NCBI RefSeq assembly: GCF_017876315.1
Contig: NZ_JAGINU010000001.1
Span: 4,836,001-4,900,000 of the forward strand
DNA from: Pseudonocardia parietis
Lineage (GTDB): Bacteria > Actinomycetota > Actinomycetes > Mycobacteriales > Pseudonocardiaceae
Reading direction: 5' to 3'
DNA length: 64,000 bases
Shown here: positions 51,521-61,912 of the stretch, one piece after another
Layout of the letters: the number at the start of each line of letters is the position of its first letter
Numbering within the stretch: position 1 is the stretch's first letter
Position numbers and translations under genes: made by a program
The notes under the pieces: generated by a model
Told to the model about the DNA's origin: nothing
Databases searched by the model: none
The model's input: only the letters and a program-made list of their open reading frames with translations

Positions 51521-54500
51521 GTGCGGATCGTGCTGGAACTGCATCGGGCCGAACGCGCCGACACCCTCGTGGACGCGCTGGCCGGCGTGCTCGGGGCGGG
51601 ATCGGCGGACCCGTTCGTGCCCGAGGTCGTCGCGGTCCCGGAGCGGGGTGTCGAGCGGTGGCTGGCCCAGCGCCTGTCGCACCGGCTCGGCGCCGGCACG
51701 GGCTCCGGCGGGGTGTGCGCGAACGTCCGGTTCCCGTCGCCCGCGGCGCTGCTCGGTGAGGTCGTCGACACGGTCTGCGGCTCCGACCCGGAGACCGACC
51801 CGTGGGCCCCGGCCCGCGCGGTGTGGCCGCTGCTGGAGCTGATCGACGACGCGGTGCGGTCCGGTCAGGAGCGGTTCTCCGGGCTGTCCGCGCACCTGGA
51901 GCGCGGCGGGCACGGCCGCCGCTACGCGCTGGCCCGGGCGCTGGCCGGCCTGTTCGCGTCCTACGCGACGCACCGCCCGGCGCTGCTGCACGGCTGGCAG
52001 CGCGGCGCCGACGGGGTCCCCGCCGACCTGGCCTGGCAACCGGAGCTGTGGCGGCGGCTGCGGGCGCGGCTGGACGTGCCCGGCCCCGCCGAGCGGCTCG
52101 ACGAGGCGGTCGCGGCACTGCGCGCGGGCGTCTCCGCCGGCGACGCTGTCCCGCAGCGGCTGTCGCTGTTCGGGCCGACCCGGCTCGCGGCCGAGCACCT
52201 CGCCGTGCTGGAGGCGCTGTCCGTGCACCGCGACGTGCACCTCTGGCTGCCGCACCCCTCCCCCGTCATGTGGGACGCGGTGCGGTCGGCCCGCCCCGCG
52301 GCGCCGCCGGCCCGGGCCGGCGACGACAGCGCGGCCCGGGTCCGCTCCCCGCTGCTGCGCTCGCTCGGCCGCGACGTCCGGGAGCTGGCGCTGCGGCTGC
52401 CCGCGGCGGGGCCCGGGGTGGTCGACACCCACCACCCGGCCCCCGAACCCGCTGGTGCGCCGCCGCTGCTGCGGCTGCTGCAGGAGTCCCTGCGCGACGA
52501 CGTCGCGCCGCCGCCCCCGGACGAGCGGCCACTGCTCGACGGGGCGGACCGCAGCATCGTCCTGCACTCCTGCCACGGCCCGGACCGGCAGGTCGAGGTC
52601 CTGCGCGAGGCGCTGCTCGGGCTGCTCGCCGCCGACGACACCCTCGAACCCCGCGACATCGTGGTGATGTGCCCGGACATCGAGGTGTTCGCACCGCTGA
52701 TCACCGCGTCGTTCGGGCTGGCCCCCGACGCCTCCGGCGACGACGGCGCCGGCCCGTCCCGCCACGAGCTGCACCCCGGGCACCTGCTCCGGGTACGGCT
52801 CGCCGACCGGGCGTTGCGGCAGGCCAACCCGCTGCTCGGCACGGTCTCCACGCTGCTCGAGCTCGCCGGGTCCCGGCTCACCGCGTCGCAGGTGCTGGAC
52901 CTGATCTCCTCCGGGCCGGTGCGGCGCCGCTTCCGGCTCGACGACGACGCCTCCGAACGCCTCTCCGAGCTGATCACCGCGGCCGGTGTCCGCTGGGGCC
53001 TCGACGCCGGGCACCGCGCCCCGTACCGGCTCGAGGGCGTCGAGCAGAACACCTGGCGCGCGGGCCTGGACCGGCTGCTCGTCGGCGTCGCGATGGCCGA
53101 GACGCCCGGCGCGCCCGCCTGGCTCGGCACCGCGCTGCCGCTGGACGAGGTGGACTCCTCCGACGTCGACGTGGTCGGGCGGCTCGCCGAGATCGTCGAC
53201 CGGCTGGGCACGGTGCTCGGCGCGCTGCACGGGCCGCAGCCGCTGTCGTCGTGGATCGCCGCGCTCGAGGAGGGGCTCGCCGCGCTGACCGACACGCCGC
53301 CGTCCGAGGCCTGGCAGGCCACGCAGGCCCGGGCCGAGCTGGCCGACGTGCTGCACTCGGCAGGCCCGCAGGCCGCGACCGTCGACCTCGACCTGCCCGA
53401 CGTGCGCGGCCTGCTGGCCGAGCGGCTGCGCGGGCGCCCCAGCCGGGCGAACTTCCGCACCGGCACGCTCACCGTCGCGACACTGGTCCCGATGCGCGCG
53501 GTCCCGCACCGGGTGGTGTGCCTGCTGGGCTGCGACGATGGCGTCTTCCCCCGGGCCGGCGCCGCGGACGGCGACGACGTCCTCGCCCGGGACCCGGTGG
53601 CCGGCGAGCGGGACCCGCGCGGCGAGGACCGCCAGCTGCTGCTCGACGCGATCTGCTCGGCGACCGAGCACCTGGTCGTCGTCAGCTCCGGTGCCGACGA
53701 GCGGACGGGGGCCCATCGGCCGCCCGCCGTACCGATCGGCGAGCTGTGCGACGCGATCGACGCCTGTGTGCACACCGGAACCGAGCAGCGCGCGTCGGAG
53801 GCGTTGCGGGCCCGGCACCCGCTGCAGCCGCACCACCGGGACAACTTCCTGCCCGGCGCGCTGCTGGCCGGCGGCCCGTTCAGCTTCGACCGGGCCGCGC
53901 TGCGCGGCGCCGAGGCCGCGGGCGGCCCCCGCCGCGCGGCGCCCCTGTTCCCGGCCGCCCCGCTGCCCGAGCCCGACGACGGCGTCGACACCGACACCGT
54001 CGAGCTGGACGAGCTGGCCGCGTTCGTCGAGCACCCGGTCCGCGCGTTCCTGCGCCAGCGGGTGCGGGTGCTGCCGCCCGGGGAGAGCGAGGAACCGGAC
54101 GACGCGCTGCCGGTCGAGCTGGACGGGCTGGCGGCCTGGAAGATCGGGGACCGGCTGCTCGCCGACCGGCTCGCCGGCGCCCCGCCGCCCGCCGTCGCGC
54201 GGGCCGAGACGCTGCGCGGCGATCTCCCGCCCGGTGGGCTCGGGCGCCGGGTGCTGTCCGAGGTCGGGGGCCGGGTGGAGCCGCTGGTCGCCCTGGCCGG
54301 GGCGGTCCGGACCGGAGAGGCCTTCTCCCAGGACCTGGTGGCGTCGCTGACCGGGACGCCGCTCGACGGCGTCACGGTGACCGGGACCGTGCCCGGACTG
54401 CACGGCGACGTCGTCGTCCGGGTGGAGTACTCCCGGCTCAAGGCCAAGCACCGGCTGCGTGCCTGGGTGCAGCTGCTCGCGCTCACCGCGGCGCACCCGG

Positions 54501-54904
54501 ACCGGTCCTGGACGGCGGTCACGATCGGCCGGGGCAGCGGTGGCGCCGCCCGTTCCACGCTGGGGCCGGTCGACCCGGCCCGGGCCCGGGCGGCGCTGGC
54601 CGACCTGGTCGCGCTGCGCCGGGAGGGCCTGCGCGAGCCGCTGCCGTTGCCCACCGACGCGGCCGCGGTCTACGCCCGCAACCGGGCCCGCGGGGTGGTG
54701 CCGGCGAACGCGCTGGCCGCCGCGGGCGCGGAGTGGTCGAAGTTCGAGCACGAGGACGCCGCGCACGTCTTCGTCCGCGGGGCCGGTGCCCCGCTGATCG
54801 TGCACGACGAACCCGGCGCCGGGGCCGAGCCGACCCGGTTCGGGGCGCTGGCCGCCCGGCTGTGGGCTCCGTTGCTCGACCACGAGAGTCAGGACGCACC
54901 ATGA
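51521..54904 (+). CDS. recC: Exodeoxyribonuclease V gamma subunit RecC
   Basis: 1127 residues. N-terminus LELHRAERADTLVDALA is the RecC start; the conserved WLAQRLSHRLG follows. Inactivated helicase-like domains recognise Chi-type signals and hold RecB and RecD. A GTG at 51530 is an equally good start (VLELHRAER). It begins the recC-recB-recD operon: the recB ATG overlaps the recC stop (ATGA). High GC and codon use match neighbours. Confidence 0.93.
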   Translation: MRIVLELHRAERADTLVDALAGVLGAGSADPFVPEVVAVPERGVERWLAQRLSHRLGAGTGSGGVCANVRFPSPAALLGEVVDTVCGSDPETDPWAPARAVWPLLELIDDAVRSGQERFSGLSAHLERGGHGRRYALARALAGLFASYATHRPALLHGWQRGADGVPADLAWQPELWRRLRARLDVPGPAERLDEAVAALRAGVSAGDAVPQRLSLFGPTRLAAEHLAVLEALSVHRDVHLWLPHPSPVMWDAVRSARPAAPPARAGDDSAARVRSPLLRSLGRDVRELALRLPAAGPGVVDTHHPAPEPAGAPPLLRLLQESLRDDVAPPPPDERPLLDGADRSIVLHSCHGPDRQVEVLREALLGLLAADDTLEPRDIVVMCPDIEVFAPLITASFGLAPDASGDDGAGPSRHELHPGHLLRVRLADRALRQANPLLGTVSTLLELAGSRLTASQVLDLISSGPVRRRFRLDDDASERLSELITAAGVRWGLDAGHRAPYRLEGVEQNTWRAGLDRLLVGVAMAETPGAPAWLGTALPLDEVDSSDVDVVGRLAEIVDRLGTVLGALHGPQPLSSWIAALEEGLAALTDTPPSEAWQATQARAELADVLHSAGPQAATVDLDLPDVRGLLAERLRGRPSRANFRTGTLTVATLVPMRAVPHRVVCLLGCDDGVFPRAGAADGDDVLARDPVAGERDPRGEDRQLLLDAICSATEHLVVVSSGADERTGAHRPPAVPIGELCDAIDACVHTGTEQRASEALRARHPLQPHHRDNFLPGALLAGGPFSFDRAALRGAEAAGGPRRAAPLFPAAPLPEPDDGVDTDTVELDELAAFVEHPVRAFLRQRVRVLPPGESEEPDDALPVELDGLAAWKIGDRLLADRLAGAPPPAVARAETLRGDLPPGGLGRRVLSEVGGRVEPLVALAGAVRTGEAFSQDLVASLTGTPLDGVTVTGTVPGLHGDVVVRVEYSRLKAKHRLRAWVQLLALTAAHPDRSWTAVTIGRGSGGAARSTLGPVDPARARAALADLVALRREGLREPLPLPTDAAAVYARNRARGVVPANALAAAGAEWSKFEHEDAAHVFVRGAGAPLIVHDEPGAGAEPTRFGALAARLWAPLLDHESQDAP

Positions 54905-57900
54905 GCGCCGCGACCGCCGTCCTCTCCGCGCCCACCTTCGAGGTGGACGGCCCGCTGCCCGACGGCACCGTCGTGCTCGAGGCCAGCGCCGGGACCGGCA
55001 AGACCTACACGATCGCCGCCCTGGCCACCCGCTACGTGGCCGAGGGGGTCGCCGGGCTGGACCGGCTGATGCTGGTGACGTTCGGCCGGGACGCCACCCA
55101 GGAGCTGCGCGAACGGGTCCGGGAGCGCCTCGTCGGCACCGAGCGGGCGCTCGCCGCGGTGCTCGCGGGCGGGCAGGCGCCGGTGCGGGCCGCCGACCCG
55201 GTGGTGGCGCTGCTCGCCGACGGTGACCCGGCCGAGGTCGAGCTGCGGCGCGCGCGGCTGGCGGACGCCGCGGCGTCGTTCGACGCGGCCACGATCGCGA
55301 CCACCCACCAGTTCTGCAGCCAGATGCTGGCCGGGCTCGGTGTGGCGGGCGACAACGACCCGGACGCGGAGTTCGTCGAGCACGTCGACGACGTCGTCAC
55401 CGAGGTCGTCGACGACTTCTACGTCCGCAAGTACGCGAGCCCGAGTGCCGGGAAGCCGGCGTTCACCCGGACCGAGGCGCTCGCGCTGGCCCGCCGCGCG
55501 GTGGGCGACCCGCAGGCCGCGCTCGAGCCGCGCGACGCCGACCCCGCCTCGGTCGCCGCCACCCGGTACGGGTTCGCCACGGCCGTGCGGCGCGAGGTGG
55601 ACGCCCGCAAGCGCCGGCTGCGGATCTACAGCTACGACGACATGCTGTCCCGGCTGGCGGCGGCGCTGCGCGACCCGTTGCGCGGCCCCGCGGCCCGCGA
55701 GCGGCTGCGGTCGCGGTTCTCGGTCGTGCTGGTCGACGAGTTCCAGGACACCGACCCGCTGCAGTGGGAGATCCTCTCGCTCGCCTTCCACGAGGCCCCG
55801 GCGACGACACTGGTACTGATCGGCGACCCGAAACAGGCGATCTACGCGTTCCGCGGGGCGGACGTGCACAGCTACCTGCGGGCCGCCGGGGCCGCGACCC
55901 GGCGGCGGACCCTGGACACCAACCGGCGCAGCGACTCCGCACTGCTCGAGGCGCTGGACAGGGTGTTCGACGAGGCCGCCCTCGGCGACGGCGGGATCGT
56001 GGTGCACCGGGTCGACGCGGCGCACCACGGCCGGCGGCTCGAGGCGCGCCGGGACGCGCCGCTGCGCCTGCGCGCCGTCGACCGGGACCGGCTCGATCTC
56101 ACCGGCCGGCGGCTCGGGCGGGCGGCCGGGGCCCGCCGCGTCGTCGCCCGGGACGTCGCCGTCGACCTCTCCGAGCTCCTCGACGGCTCCGCCCGCTACG
56201 CCGGGGAGACACTGCGGCCCGGTCAGGTGGCGGTGCTCGTGCGCACCAACGCCCAGGGCGTCCTCGTCCGGGACGCGTGCGCCGAGACCGGTGTGCCCGC
56301 GGTGCTGACCGGCAGCACCAGCGTGTTCACCACACCGGTCGCCCGGGAGTGGCTGACCCTGCTGGAGGCCGTCGAGCAGCCGCAGCGGTCGCTGCGGCTG
56401 CGGTCTGCGGCGCTCACCCGGTTCGTCGGGCACACGGTCGCCGACCTGTGCGGGCCCGACGCCGACCGGCTGGTCGACCAGCTCGGCGCCGACCTGCGCG
56501 CCTGGCACCAGGTGCTCGCCGACCGCGGGGTCGCCGCCCTACAGGAGGCGGTGTTCGTCCGCTACGCCCCGGCGCAGCGCCTGCTGGCCCGGCCGGACGG
56601 CGAGCGCGACCTGACCGACCTGCGCCACGTCGGGCAGGTGCTGCACTCCGCGGCGCTGGAACGCCACCTGGGCCCGACCGCGCTCACCGAGTGGCTGCGG
56701 CACCGGATCGGCGAGGCCGCGCGGGACACCTCGGCGGAACGGAGCCGGCGCCTGGAGTCCGACGCCGACGCGGTCCAGATCGTCACCGTGCACCGGTCCA
56801 AGGGACTGGAGTTCCCGGTCGTCTACCTGCCGTTCGCGTGGGACCGCTGGGTCAACGACACCCCCGACCCGCTCCTCTACCACGACGCCGCCGGGGGCGC
56901 GCCGCGCCGGCTGCTCGACGTCGGCGGGGCGTCCGGTCCGGACCGCACCCGGCGCACGGCGCTGCACCAGGCCGAGGAGGCGGGCGAGGACCTGCGGTTG
57001 CTCTACGTCGCGCTGACCCGCGCCTGCAGCCAGGTCGTCGCCTGGTGGGTGCCCGCGACGACGACGGCGTCGTCGTCGCTGCACCGGACGCTGTTCGGCC
57101 ACCACGGTGCCGGTACCGAGCCGGAGGCCGCGGCCAAGGTCCCCGGCGACGCCGACGCGGTGCGCTTCCTGGGGGAGCGGCTCGCCGGCAGCGGCGCCGT
57201 CGTGGAGACGCTGCACGACCGGGAACCTACGCACCGGCCGGCCGAGCCGGAGCACGGCCGTCCCGAGGTGGCCGAGTTCCGCCGCACCCTCGACACGGCC
57301 TGGCGGCGCACGTCCTACACCGCGCTGACCGCCGCGGCACACGCCGCACACCGGTCGCCCACCGAGCCCGACGACGACAGCACCCCGTCCGCCGTCCCCG
57401 GTGTGCTCAGCGAGCCGGAGGACGAGGGCGTCCGCGACGAACCGGAGCCCGCAGCGGCAGGGGGCTCCTCCCCCGCCGTGGACTCGGCCGCGCTCGCCTC
57501 CCCGATGGCGGACCTGCCGATGGGCGCCGGGTTCGGCACACTCGTGCACGCCGTTCTCGAGCACCTCGACACCACGGTCGCCGCGCAGGGTGACGCCGCG
57601 CTGCGCGCCGAGCTGATCCGGCACGTCACCGCCGAGCTGCGCCGCCAGCCGGCCGACGTCGACCCCGAGCAGCTCGCGGACGCACTCGTCCCGGTGCTGC
57701 GCACGCCGCTCGGACCGCTCGCCGCCGGGCGGTCCCTGGCCGACGTGGCCCCGGCCGACCGGCTGTCCGAACTGGACTTCGAGCTGCCGCTGTGTGGCGG
57801 TGACACCCCGTCCGGGCGGCTCACCCTGGCCGGCCTCGCCGCGGCGGTACGCCGACACCTCGGCCCCGGCGACATCCTGCACGGCTACGCCGACCGGCTC

Positions 57901-58347
57901 GACTCCCCCGACCTGGCCGGGCAGCCGTTGCGCGGCTACCTCACCGGCAGCATCGACTCGGTGCTGCGGGTGGACGGCCGGTTCCTCGTCGTCGACTACA
58001 AGACGAACTGGCTCGGCCCCGTCGGGGCGACCGGCCGGGAGCCGCTCACCGCGGCGCACTACACCGCGCCACGACTGGCCGAGGCGATGGCCGACGCCCA
58101 CTACCCGCTGCAGGCGTTGCTCTACGCCGTCGCGCTGCACCGCTACCTGCGGTGGCGGCTGCCCGGCTACGACCCGGCGACCCACCTGGGCGGGGTCGGC
58201 TACCTGTTCCTGCGCGGCATGTGCGGACCGGACACCCCGATCACCGGAGACGGCCCGCTCGCCGCGCCCTGCGGCGTCTTCGCCTGGCGGCCGCCGGCCG
58301 CGCTGGTGGAGGACCTGTCCGATCTCCTGGACGGAGGCACCGCGTGA
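54901..58347 (+). CDS. recB: Exodeoxyribonuclease V beta subunit RecB
   Basis: 1148 residues. UvrD-type helicase with Walker A EASAGTGKTYT (28-38), FQDTDPLQWE and IGDPKQAIYAFRGAD motifs, HRSKGLEFP motif V, and a C-terminal RecB-nuclease domain with FLVVDYKTNWL. RecB supplies the 3'-5' motor and the single nuclease of RecBCD for double-strand-break resection and degradation of foreign linear DNA. Overlaps recC (ATGA) and recD (GTGA). Confidence 0.95.
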   Translation: MSAATAVLSAPTFEVDGPLPDGTVVLEASAGTGKTYTIAALATRYVAEGVAGLDRLMLVTFGRDATQELRERVRERLVGTERALAAVLAGGQAPVRAADPVVALLADGDPAEVELRRARLADAAASFDAATIATTHQFCSQMLAGLGVAGDNDPDAEFVEHVDDVVTEVVDDFYVRKYASPSAGKPAFTRTEALALARRAVGDPQAALEPRDADPASVAATRYGFATAVRREVDARKRRLRIYSYDDMLSRLAAALRDPLRGPAARERLRSRFSVVLVDEFQDTDPLQWEILSLAFHEAPATTLVLIGDPKQAIYAFRGADVHSYLRAAGAATRRRTLDTNRRSDSALLEALDRVFDEAALGDGGIVVHRVDAAHHGRRLEARRDAPLRLRAVDRDRLDLTGRRLGRAAGARRVVARDVAVDLSELLDGSARYAGETLRPGQVAVLVRTNAQGVLVRDACAETGVPAVLTGSTSVFTTPVAREWLTLLEAVEQPQRSLRLRSAALTRFVGHTVADLCGPDADRLVDQLGADLRAWHQVLADRGVAALQEAVFVRYAPAQRLLARPDGERDLTDLRHVGQVLHSAALERHLGPTALTEWLRHRIGEAARDTSAERSRRLESDADAVQIVTVHRSKGLEFPVVYLPFAWDRWVNDTPDPLLYHDAAGGAPRRLLDVGGASGPDRTRRTALHQAEEAGEDLRLLYVALTRACSQVVAWWVPATTTASSSLHRTLFGHHGAGTEPEAAAKVPGDADAVRFLGERLAGSGAVVETLHDREPTHRPAEPEHGRPEVAEFRRTLDTAWRRTSYTALTAAAHAAHRSPTEPDDDSTPSAVPGVLSEPEDEGVRDEPEPAAAGGSSPAVDSAALASPMADLPMGAGFGTLVHAVLEHLDTTVAAQGDAALRAELIRHVTAELRRQPADVDPEQLADALVPVLRTPLGPLAAGRSLADVAPADRLSELDFELPLCGGDTPSGRLTLAGLAAAVRRHLGPGDILHGYADRLDSPDLAGQPLRGYLTGSIDSVLRVDGRFLVVDYKTNWLGPVGATGREPLTAAHYTAPRLAEAMADAHYPLQALLYAVALHRYLRWRLPGYDPATHLGGVGYLFLRGMCGPDTPITGDGPLAAPCGVFAWRPPAALVEDLSDLLDGGTA

Positions 58348-60371
58348 ACGGCTCCGCGACCGCTCCCCTCACGCCGCACCGGGCGACGGTGCCCGAACGC
58401 GACCCCTACGGCCCGCGCGCGGCGCGTACCGCCACCGGGATCGCGGCGGCGTTCAACGAGGCCGACGTCCTCGCGCCCGGCGACCTGCACGTGGCGCGGC
58501 GCCTCGCAGGCCTGGGCGGGCGCGGCGACCCGATCGGCGCGACCGACCCCGCGTCTGCCGAGCCCGAGGCCGTCGTGCTCGCCGCCGCGCTGGCGGTGCG
58601 CGCGATCCGCAACGGCTCGGTCTGCGTCGACCTCGACACGGTGGCGACGACGACCGCGGGTGAGGGCGAGGTCGCCGTCGACGTCACCGGCCTGCCCTGG
58701 CCGGACCCGGCCGGGTGGCGGGCCGCCTGCGCGGCCAGCCCGCTGGTCTCCGAGGGCGCCGCGGCCCCGGCCGACCGGCCGCTGCGCCTGCTGGGGAACC
58801 TGCTGTACCTGGAGCGGTACTGGCAGGAGGAGGAGCTGGTGCGCCGCGAGTTCACCGCCCGCTCCGGGCCGGTCACCGAGGTCGACCCGCAGCGGCTGTG
58901 TGCCGCGCTCGACCGGCTGCTCGACCTGCCGGGGGCGGAGCGGCAGCGGCTCGCCGCCGCGGTGGCGGCGCTGCGTCCGGTCACCGTCATCGCCGGCGGC
59001 CCCGGTACCGGCAAGACCACGACCGTCGCCCGCATGCTCGCCGTGCTCCACGACCTGCACCGGGCCGACGCCCGCCCCGGCAGGCCCGGGCTGCGGGTCG
59101 CGCTCGCCGCGCCGACCGGCAAGGCCGCCGCCCGGCTCACCCAGTCGGTGGCCGAGGCCGCCCGCGCGCTGGCACCGGATGACCGCGCCGCGATCGAGGG
59201 GACGACGGCCTCCACCCTGCACCGGCTGCTCGGCTCCCGGGGCACCTCGGGGCGCTTCCGCCACCACCGCGGCAACCGGCTGCCGCACGACGTCGTGGTC
59301 GTCGACGAGACGTCGATGGTGTCGCTGACGATGATGGCGCGGCTGCTGGAGGCCGTCCGCCCGGACGCCCGGCTGGTGCTGGTCGGCGATCCCGAGCAGC
59401 TCGCGTCGGTGGAGGCGGGCGCCGTGCTCGGTGACCTGGCCGCCGCCGACGGCCGCGAGGAACCGCACCTGCAGGCCGCGCTCGAGCGGTGCGGCGCCTT
59501 CCGGGCCGACCGTCCGGTCCCGCCACAGCTGCCGGACGGCTCGCTCCCGGCGCCCGCGGGCCCCGGGACGCCGGGCACCCCGGTGCCGGTGCGCAACGGG
59601 GTCGTCCGGCTGGAACGCAACTGGCGGTTCGGCGGCGCGATCGCGGAGTTCGCCGCCGCCGTGCAGCACGCCGACGGCGACGCCGCCGTGGCGCTGCTGA
59701 GGCAGGGCTCGGCGGAGCTCACGTTCGTCCCGGCCGATCCGGCCGAGATCGGGGCGGCGCAGCTCGGCCCGTTCCGGCAGCAGGTCGTCGGCGCCGCCAC
59801 CGACCTCATCGGCGCTGCCGAGGACGGGAACGTCGACCAGGCGCTGCGCGTGCTCGACGGGCACCGGGTGCTGTGCGGGCACCGCCGCGGCCCCTACGGC
59901 GTCGCCCGCTGGACCACCGAGATCGAGCGGTGGCTCGACGCCGCCCGCCCCGGCTACGCCGCCGAGGCTCCCTGGTATCCGGGGCGTCCGCTGCTGGTCA
60001 CCACGAACGACTACGACCTGGGGTTGTTCAACGGCGACACCGGCGTCGTCGTCCGGACCCCGCAGGGGCGGCGGGCGGTGTTCGTCCGGGACGGCAGGCC
60101 CGCCGGGTTCGAACCGGCCCGGCTCGGCGGCGTCGGCACGGTCTACGCGATGACCGTGCACCGCAGCCAGGGAAGCCAGTTCGAGCGGATCACCGTGGTC
60201 CTGCCACCCGCCGACTCGCCGCTCATGACCCGCGAGCTGCTCTACACCGCGGTCACCCGGGCGCGGGGCCACGTCCGGATCATCGGCACCGAGGAGTCGG
60301 TGCGGGCCGCGATCGCGCGGCCGGCCGGGCGGGCCAGCGGGTTGAAGGAGCGGCTCGGTGCGCCGGGCTGA
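58344..60371 (+). CDS. recD: Exodeoxyribonuclease V alpha subunit RecD
   Basis: 675 residues from GTG 58344, overlapping the recB stop. SF1B helicase: Walker A GGPGTGKTTT, DETSMVSL motif II, GDPEQLASVEAGAVLGDL motif III region and C-terminal TVHRSQGSQFERI. RecD is the 5'-3' motor of the complex. The stop is 9 bases from that of the convergent DedA-like gene. Confidence 0.94.
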   Translation: MNGSATAPLTPHRATVPERDPYGPRAARTATGIAAAFNEADVLAPGDLHVARRLAGLGGRGDPIGATDPASAEPEAVVLAAALAVRAIRNGSVCVDLDTVATTTAGEGEVAVDVTGLPWPDPAGWRAACAASPLVSEGAAAPADRPLRLLGNLLYLERYWQEEELVRREFTARSGPVTEVDPQRLCAALDRLLDLPGAERQRLAAAVAALRPVTVIAGGPGTGKTTTVARMLAVLHDLHRADARPGRPGLRVALAAPTGKAAARLTQSVAEAARALAPDDRAAIEGTTASTLHRLLGSRGTSGRFRHHRGNRLPHDVVVVDETSMVSLTMMARLLEAVRPDARLVLVGDPEQLASVEAGAVLGDLAAADGREEPHLQAALERCGAFRADRPVPPQLPDGSLPAPAGPGTPGTPVPVRNGVVRLERNWRFGGAIAEFAAAVQHADGDAAVALLRQGSAELTFVPADPAEIGAAQLGPFRQQVVGAATDLIGAAEDGNVDQALRVLDGHRVLCGHRRGPYGVARWTTEIERWLDAARPGYAAEAPWYPGRPLLVTTNDYDLGLFNGDTGVVVRTPQGRRAVFVRDGRPAGFEPARLGGVGTVYAMTVHRSQGSQFERITVVLPPADSPLMTRELLYTAVTRARGHVRIIGTEESVRAAIARPAGRASGLKERLGAPG

Positions 60372-60380
60372 GACCCGCGG

Positions 60381-61298
60381 TCAGGAACCGGCGCGCGCCT
60401 TCTGCTCGCGGCTCTGCTTGTGCCCGGTCCGGAAGGCGACGAACACGATCAGGGCGAGGCTGATGTAGAGGGCGTACTGGTCGACGGCGAGGACCACGTC
60501 CACGGCGTGCTGCCCGAGTCCGTAGCCGAGCCCGGCGACCAGGCCGGTGATCAGGGCGGCACCGATCGCGTCGAACAGGAGGAAGGTGGTCAGCCGCATC
60601 CCGCCGAGCCCGGCCAGCGCGAACACCGCGACCGCGGGCACCCCGGGCAGCGCGGACCCGACGACCACCAGCGGCATCGCCCACCGCGGCCAGCCCCGCA
60701 CCTTCGCGACGAACCGCTGTGCGACGTCACCCGGCGCGAACAACGTCACGACCTTCGGCCCCCAGCGACGCCCGGCCAACCAGAACAGCCAGTCGAACTT
60801 GATCATCCCGAACACCCCGGCGAAGATCACCAGCCACAGCTCGACCTCGCCGATCCGGGCGAACGCCGCGCCGGCGCCGATCGCCGAGAGGCTGCCGGTC
60901 ACGAAGCTCAGCGCGACCGGGTGCGAGGCCAGCAGGAACGGGCGCAGCGGCATCGACAACGCCATCACCGCGATGACCCCGAGCGTGGAGAAGACGAGAA
61001 CCTTGTCGCCACGGCTCATCGGGCTGTCCCACGGCATGGTGTCGCGCCACACCTGCTTCGCCTCCTCGATCTCCTCGGGGGTGGCCTTGCGGCGCGACCA
61101 GCGGCTCCGGCGGCCGGTGCTCCCGCTCGCGGCCTCGGTGCCCGGTGCATCCTCCGTGCCGGTCCCGGTCTTCTCCGCTCCCGTTCCAGCGGCCGGCTGC
61201 TCCCCCGCAGCCGGTTGCCCCGCGGCGGACCGGTCGTCCGTCAGCCCGCCGTCGGGCACCGGAGGACCGCTCCGCCCGCTCGTCGCGTCACCGCTCAT
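60381..61298 (-). CDS. DedA/VTT-family membrane protein with long acidic N-terminus
   Basis: 305 residues from ATG 61298 (GGAGGGGGAG upstream). Residues 1-75 are Gly/Ala/Thr/Glu-rich and unstructured, then a charged amphipathic segment; about six hydrophobic stretches follow from residue 105. DedA-like features: FAGVFGMIKFDWLFWLAGRRWG and RFVAKVRGWPRWAMPLVVVGSALPGVP, the latter corresponding to the re-entrant proline/glycine region of VTT-domain proteins. These are linked to lipid-carrier (undecaprenyl phosphate/phospholipid) flipping and membrane potential in other bacteria. Confidence 0.82.
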   Translation of the reverse strand: MSGDATSGRSGPPVPDGGLTDDRSAAGQPAAGEQPAAGTGAEKTGTGTEDAPGTEAASGSTGRRSRWSRRKATPEEIEEAKQVWRDTMPWDSPMSRGDKVLVFSTLGVIAVMALSMPLRPFLLASHPVALSFVTGSLSAIGAGAAFARIGEVELWLVIFAGVFGMIKFDWLFWLAGRRWGPKVVTLFAPGDVAQRFVAKVRGWPRWAMPLVVVGSALPGVPAVAVFALAGLGGMRLTTFLLFDAIGAALITGLVAGLGYGLGQHAVDVVLAVDQYALYISLALIVFVAFRTGHKQSREQKARAGS

Positions 61299-61457
61299 CG
61301 CTCCCCCTCCGGTGACGGTCCGTCGTTCCGCCACGACACCGAGCCTAGGTGCCGGTGCACCCGCGCACCTCGTCGGCGGGAACGAGATGCCCGCGCCGAG
61401 GCGTCGTCCCCGGGGAGGACGGGTCACCGCGTAGCTCGCCGGTCCGGGCCGGAGGGG

Positions 61458-61859
61458 CTACCCGGCCAGGCCGCTGGTCGCGGTGATGTGGTCGGGGATC
61501 GCCCCGGCGAAGTCGCCCGTCGAGAGGGTGGAGGCCGGTTCGACCAGCATCACCACCGCGCCACCGGCCGACCTCGGCCGATGCTGCACCCCGCGGGGAA
61601 CGACGTGCACGTCACGCGGGCCGAGCCGGACCAGGGCCTCGCCGCCGGGTTCGCCGCCGGGGTCGCGGCGCGCGATCTCGAGCTCGCCGGACAGGACGAC
61701 GAAGACCTCGTCGGTGTCGGCGTGGGCGTGCCAGACGTGCTCGCCGCGAACCTTGGCGATCTTGACGGCCCAGTCGTTCACCCTGGCCACGATCCGTGGC
61801 GCCCAGAGCTCGTCGAACGAGGCGAGTAGGTCATCGATGTTGGTCACGTCGCTGCTCAC
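61458..61859 (-). CDS. Small cupin-domain protein
   Basis: 133 residues from GTG 61859. Single cupin with metal-site motif EHVWHAHADTDEVFVVLSGELEI (two His and a Glu) and second motif GPRDVHVVPRGVQHRPRSAG with a His. Both motifs are complete. Divergent from the GlxA-type regulator, 53 bp apart, so the two probably form a regulator-target pair. Function unknown; small-molecule binding or a quercetinase/isomerase-type activity are options. Confidence 0.8.
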   Translation of the reverse strand: MSSDVTNIDDLLASFDELWAPRIVARVNDWAVKIAKVRGEHVWHAHADTDEVFVVLSGELEIARRDPGGEPGGEALVRLGPRDVHVVPRGVQHRPRSAGGAVVMLVEPASTLSTGDFAGAIPDHITATSGLAG

Positions 61860-61912
61860 GACACCGATCCTGGCTCTTGACCGACCGGACCGGTGAGTGC
61901 GACGAATAGCAG

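Noticed and set aside
51311..54883. Very long open frame antisense to recC
   Set aside because: Low-complexity Arg/Gly/Pro/Gln-rich translation opposite a clear RecC gene; a high-GC shadow.
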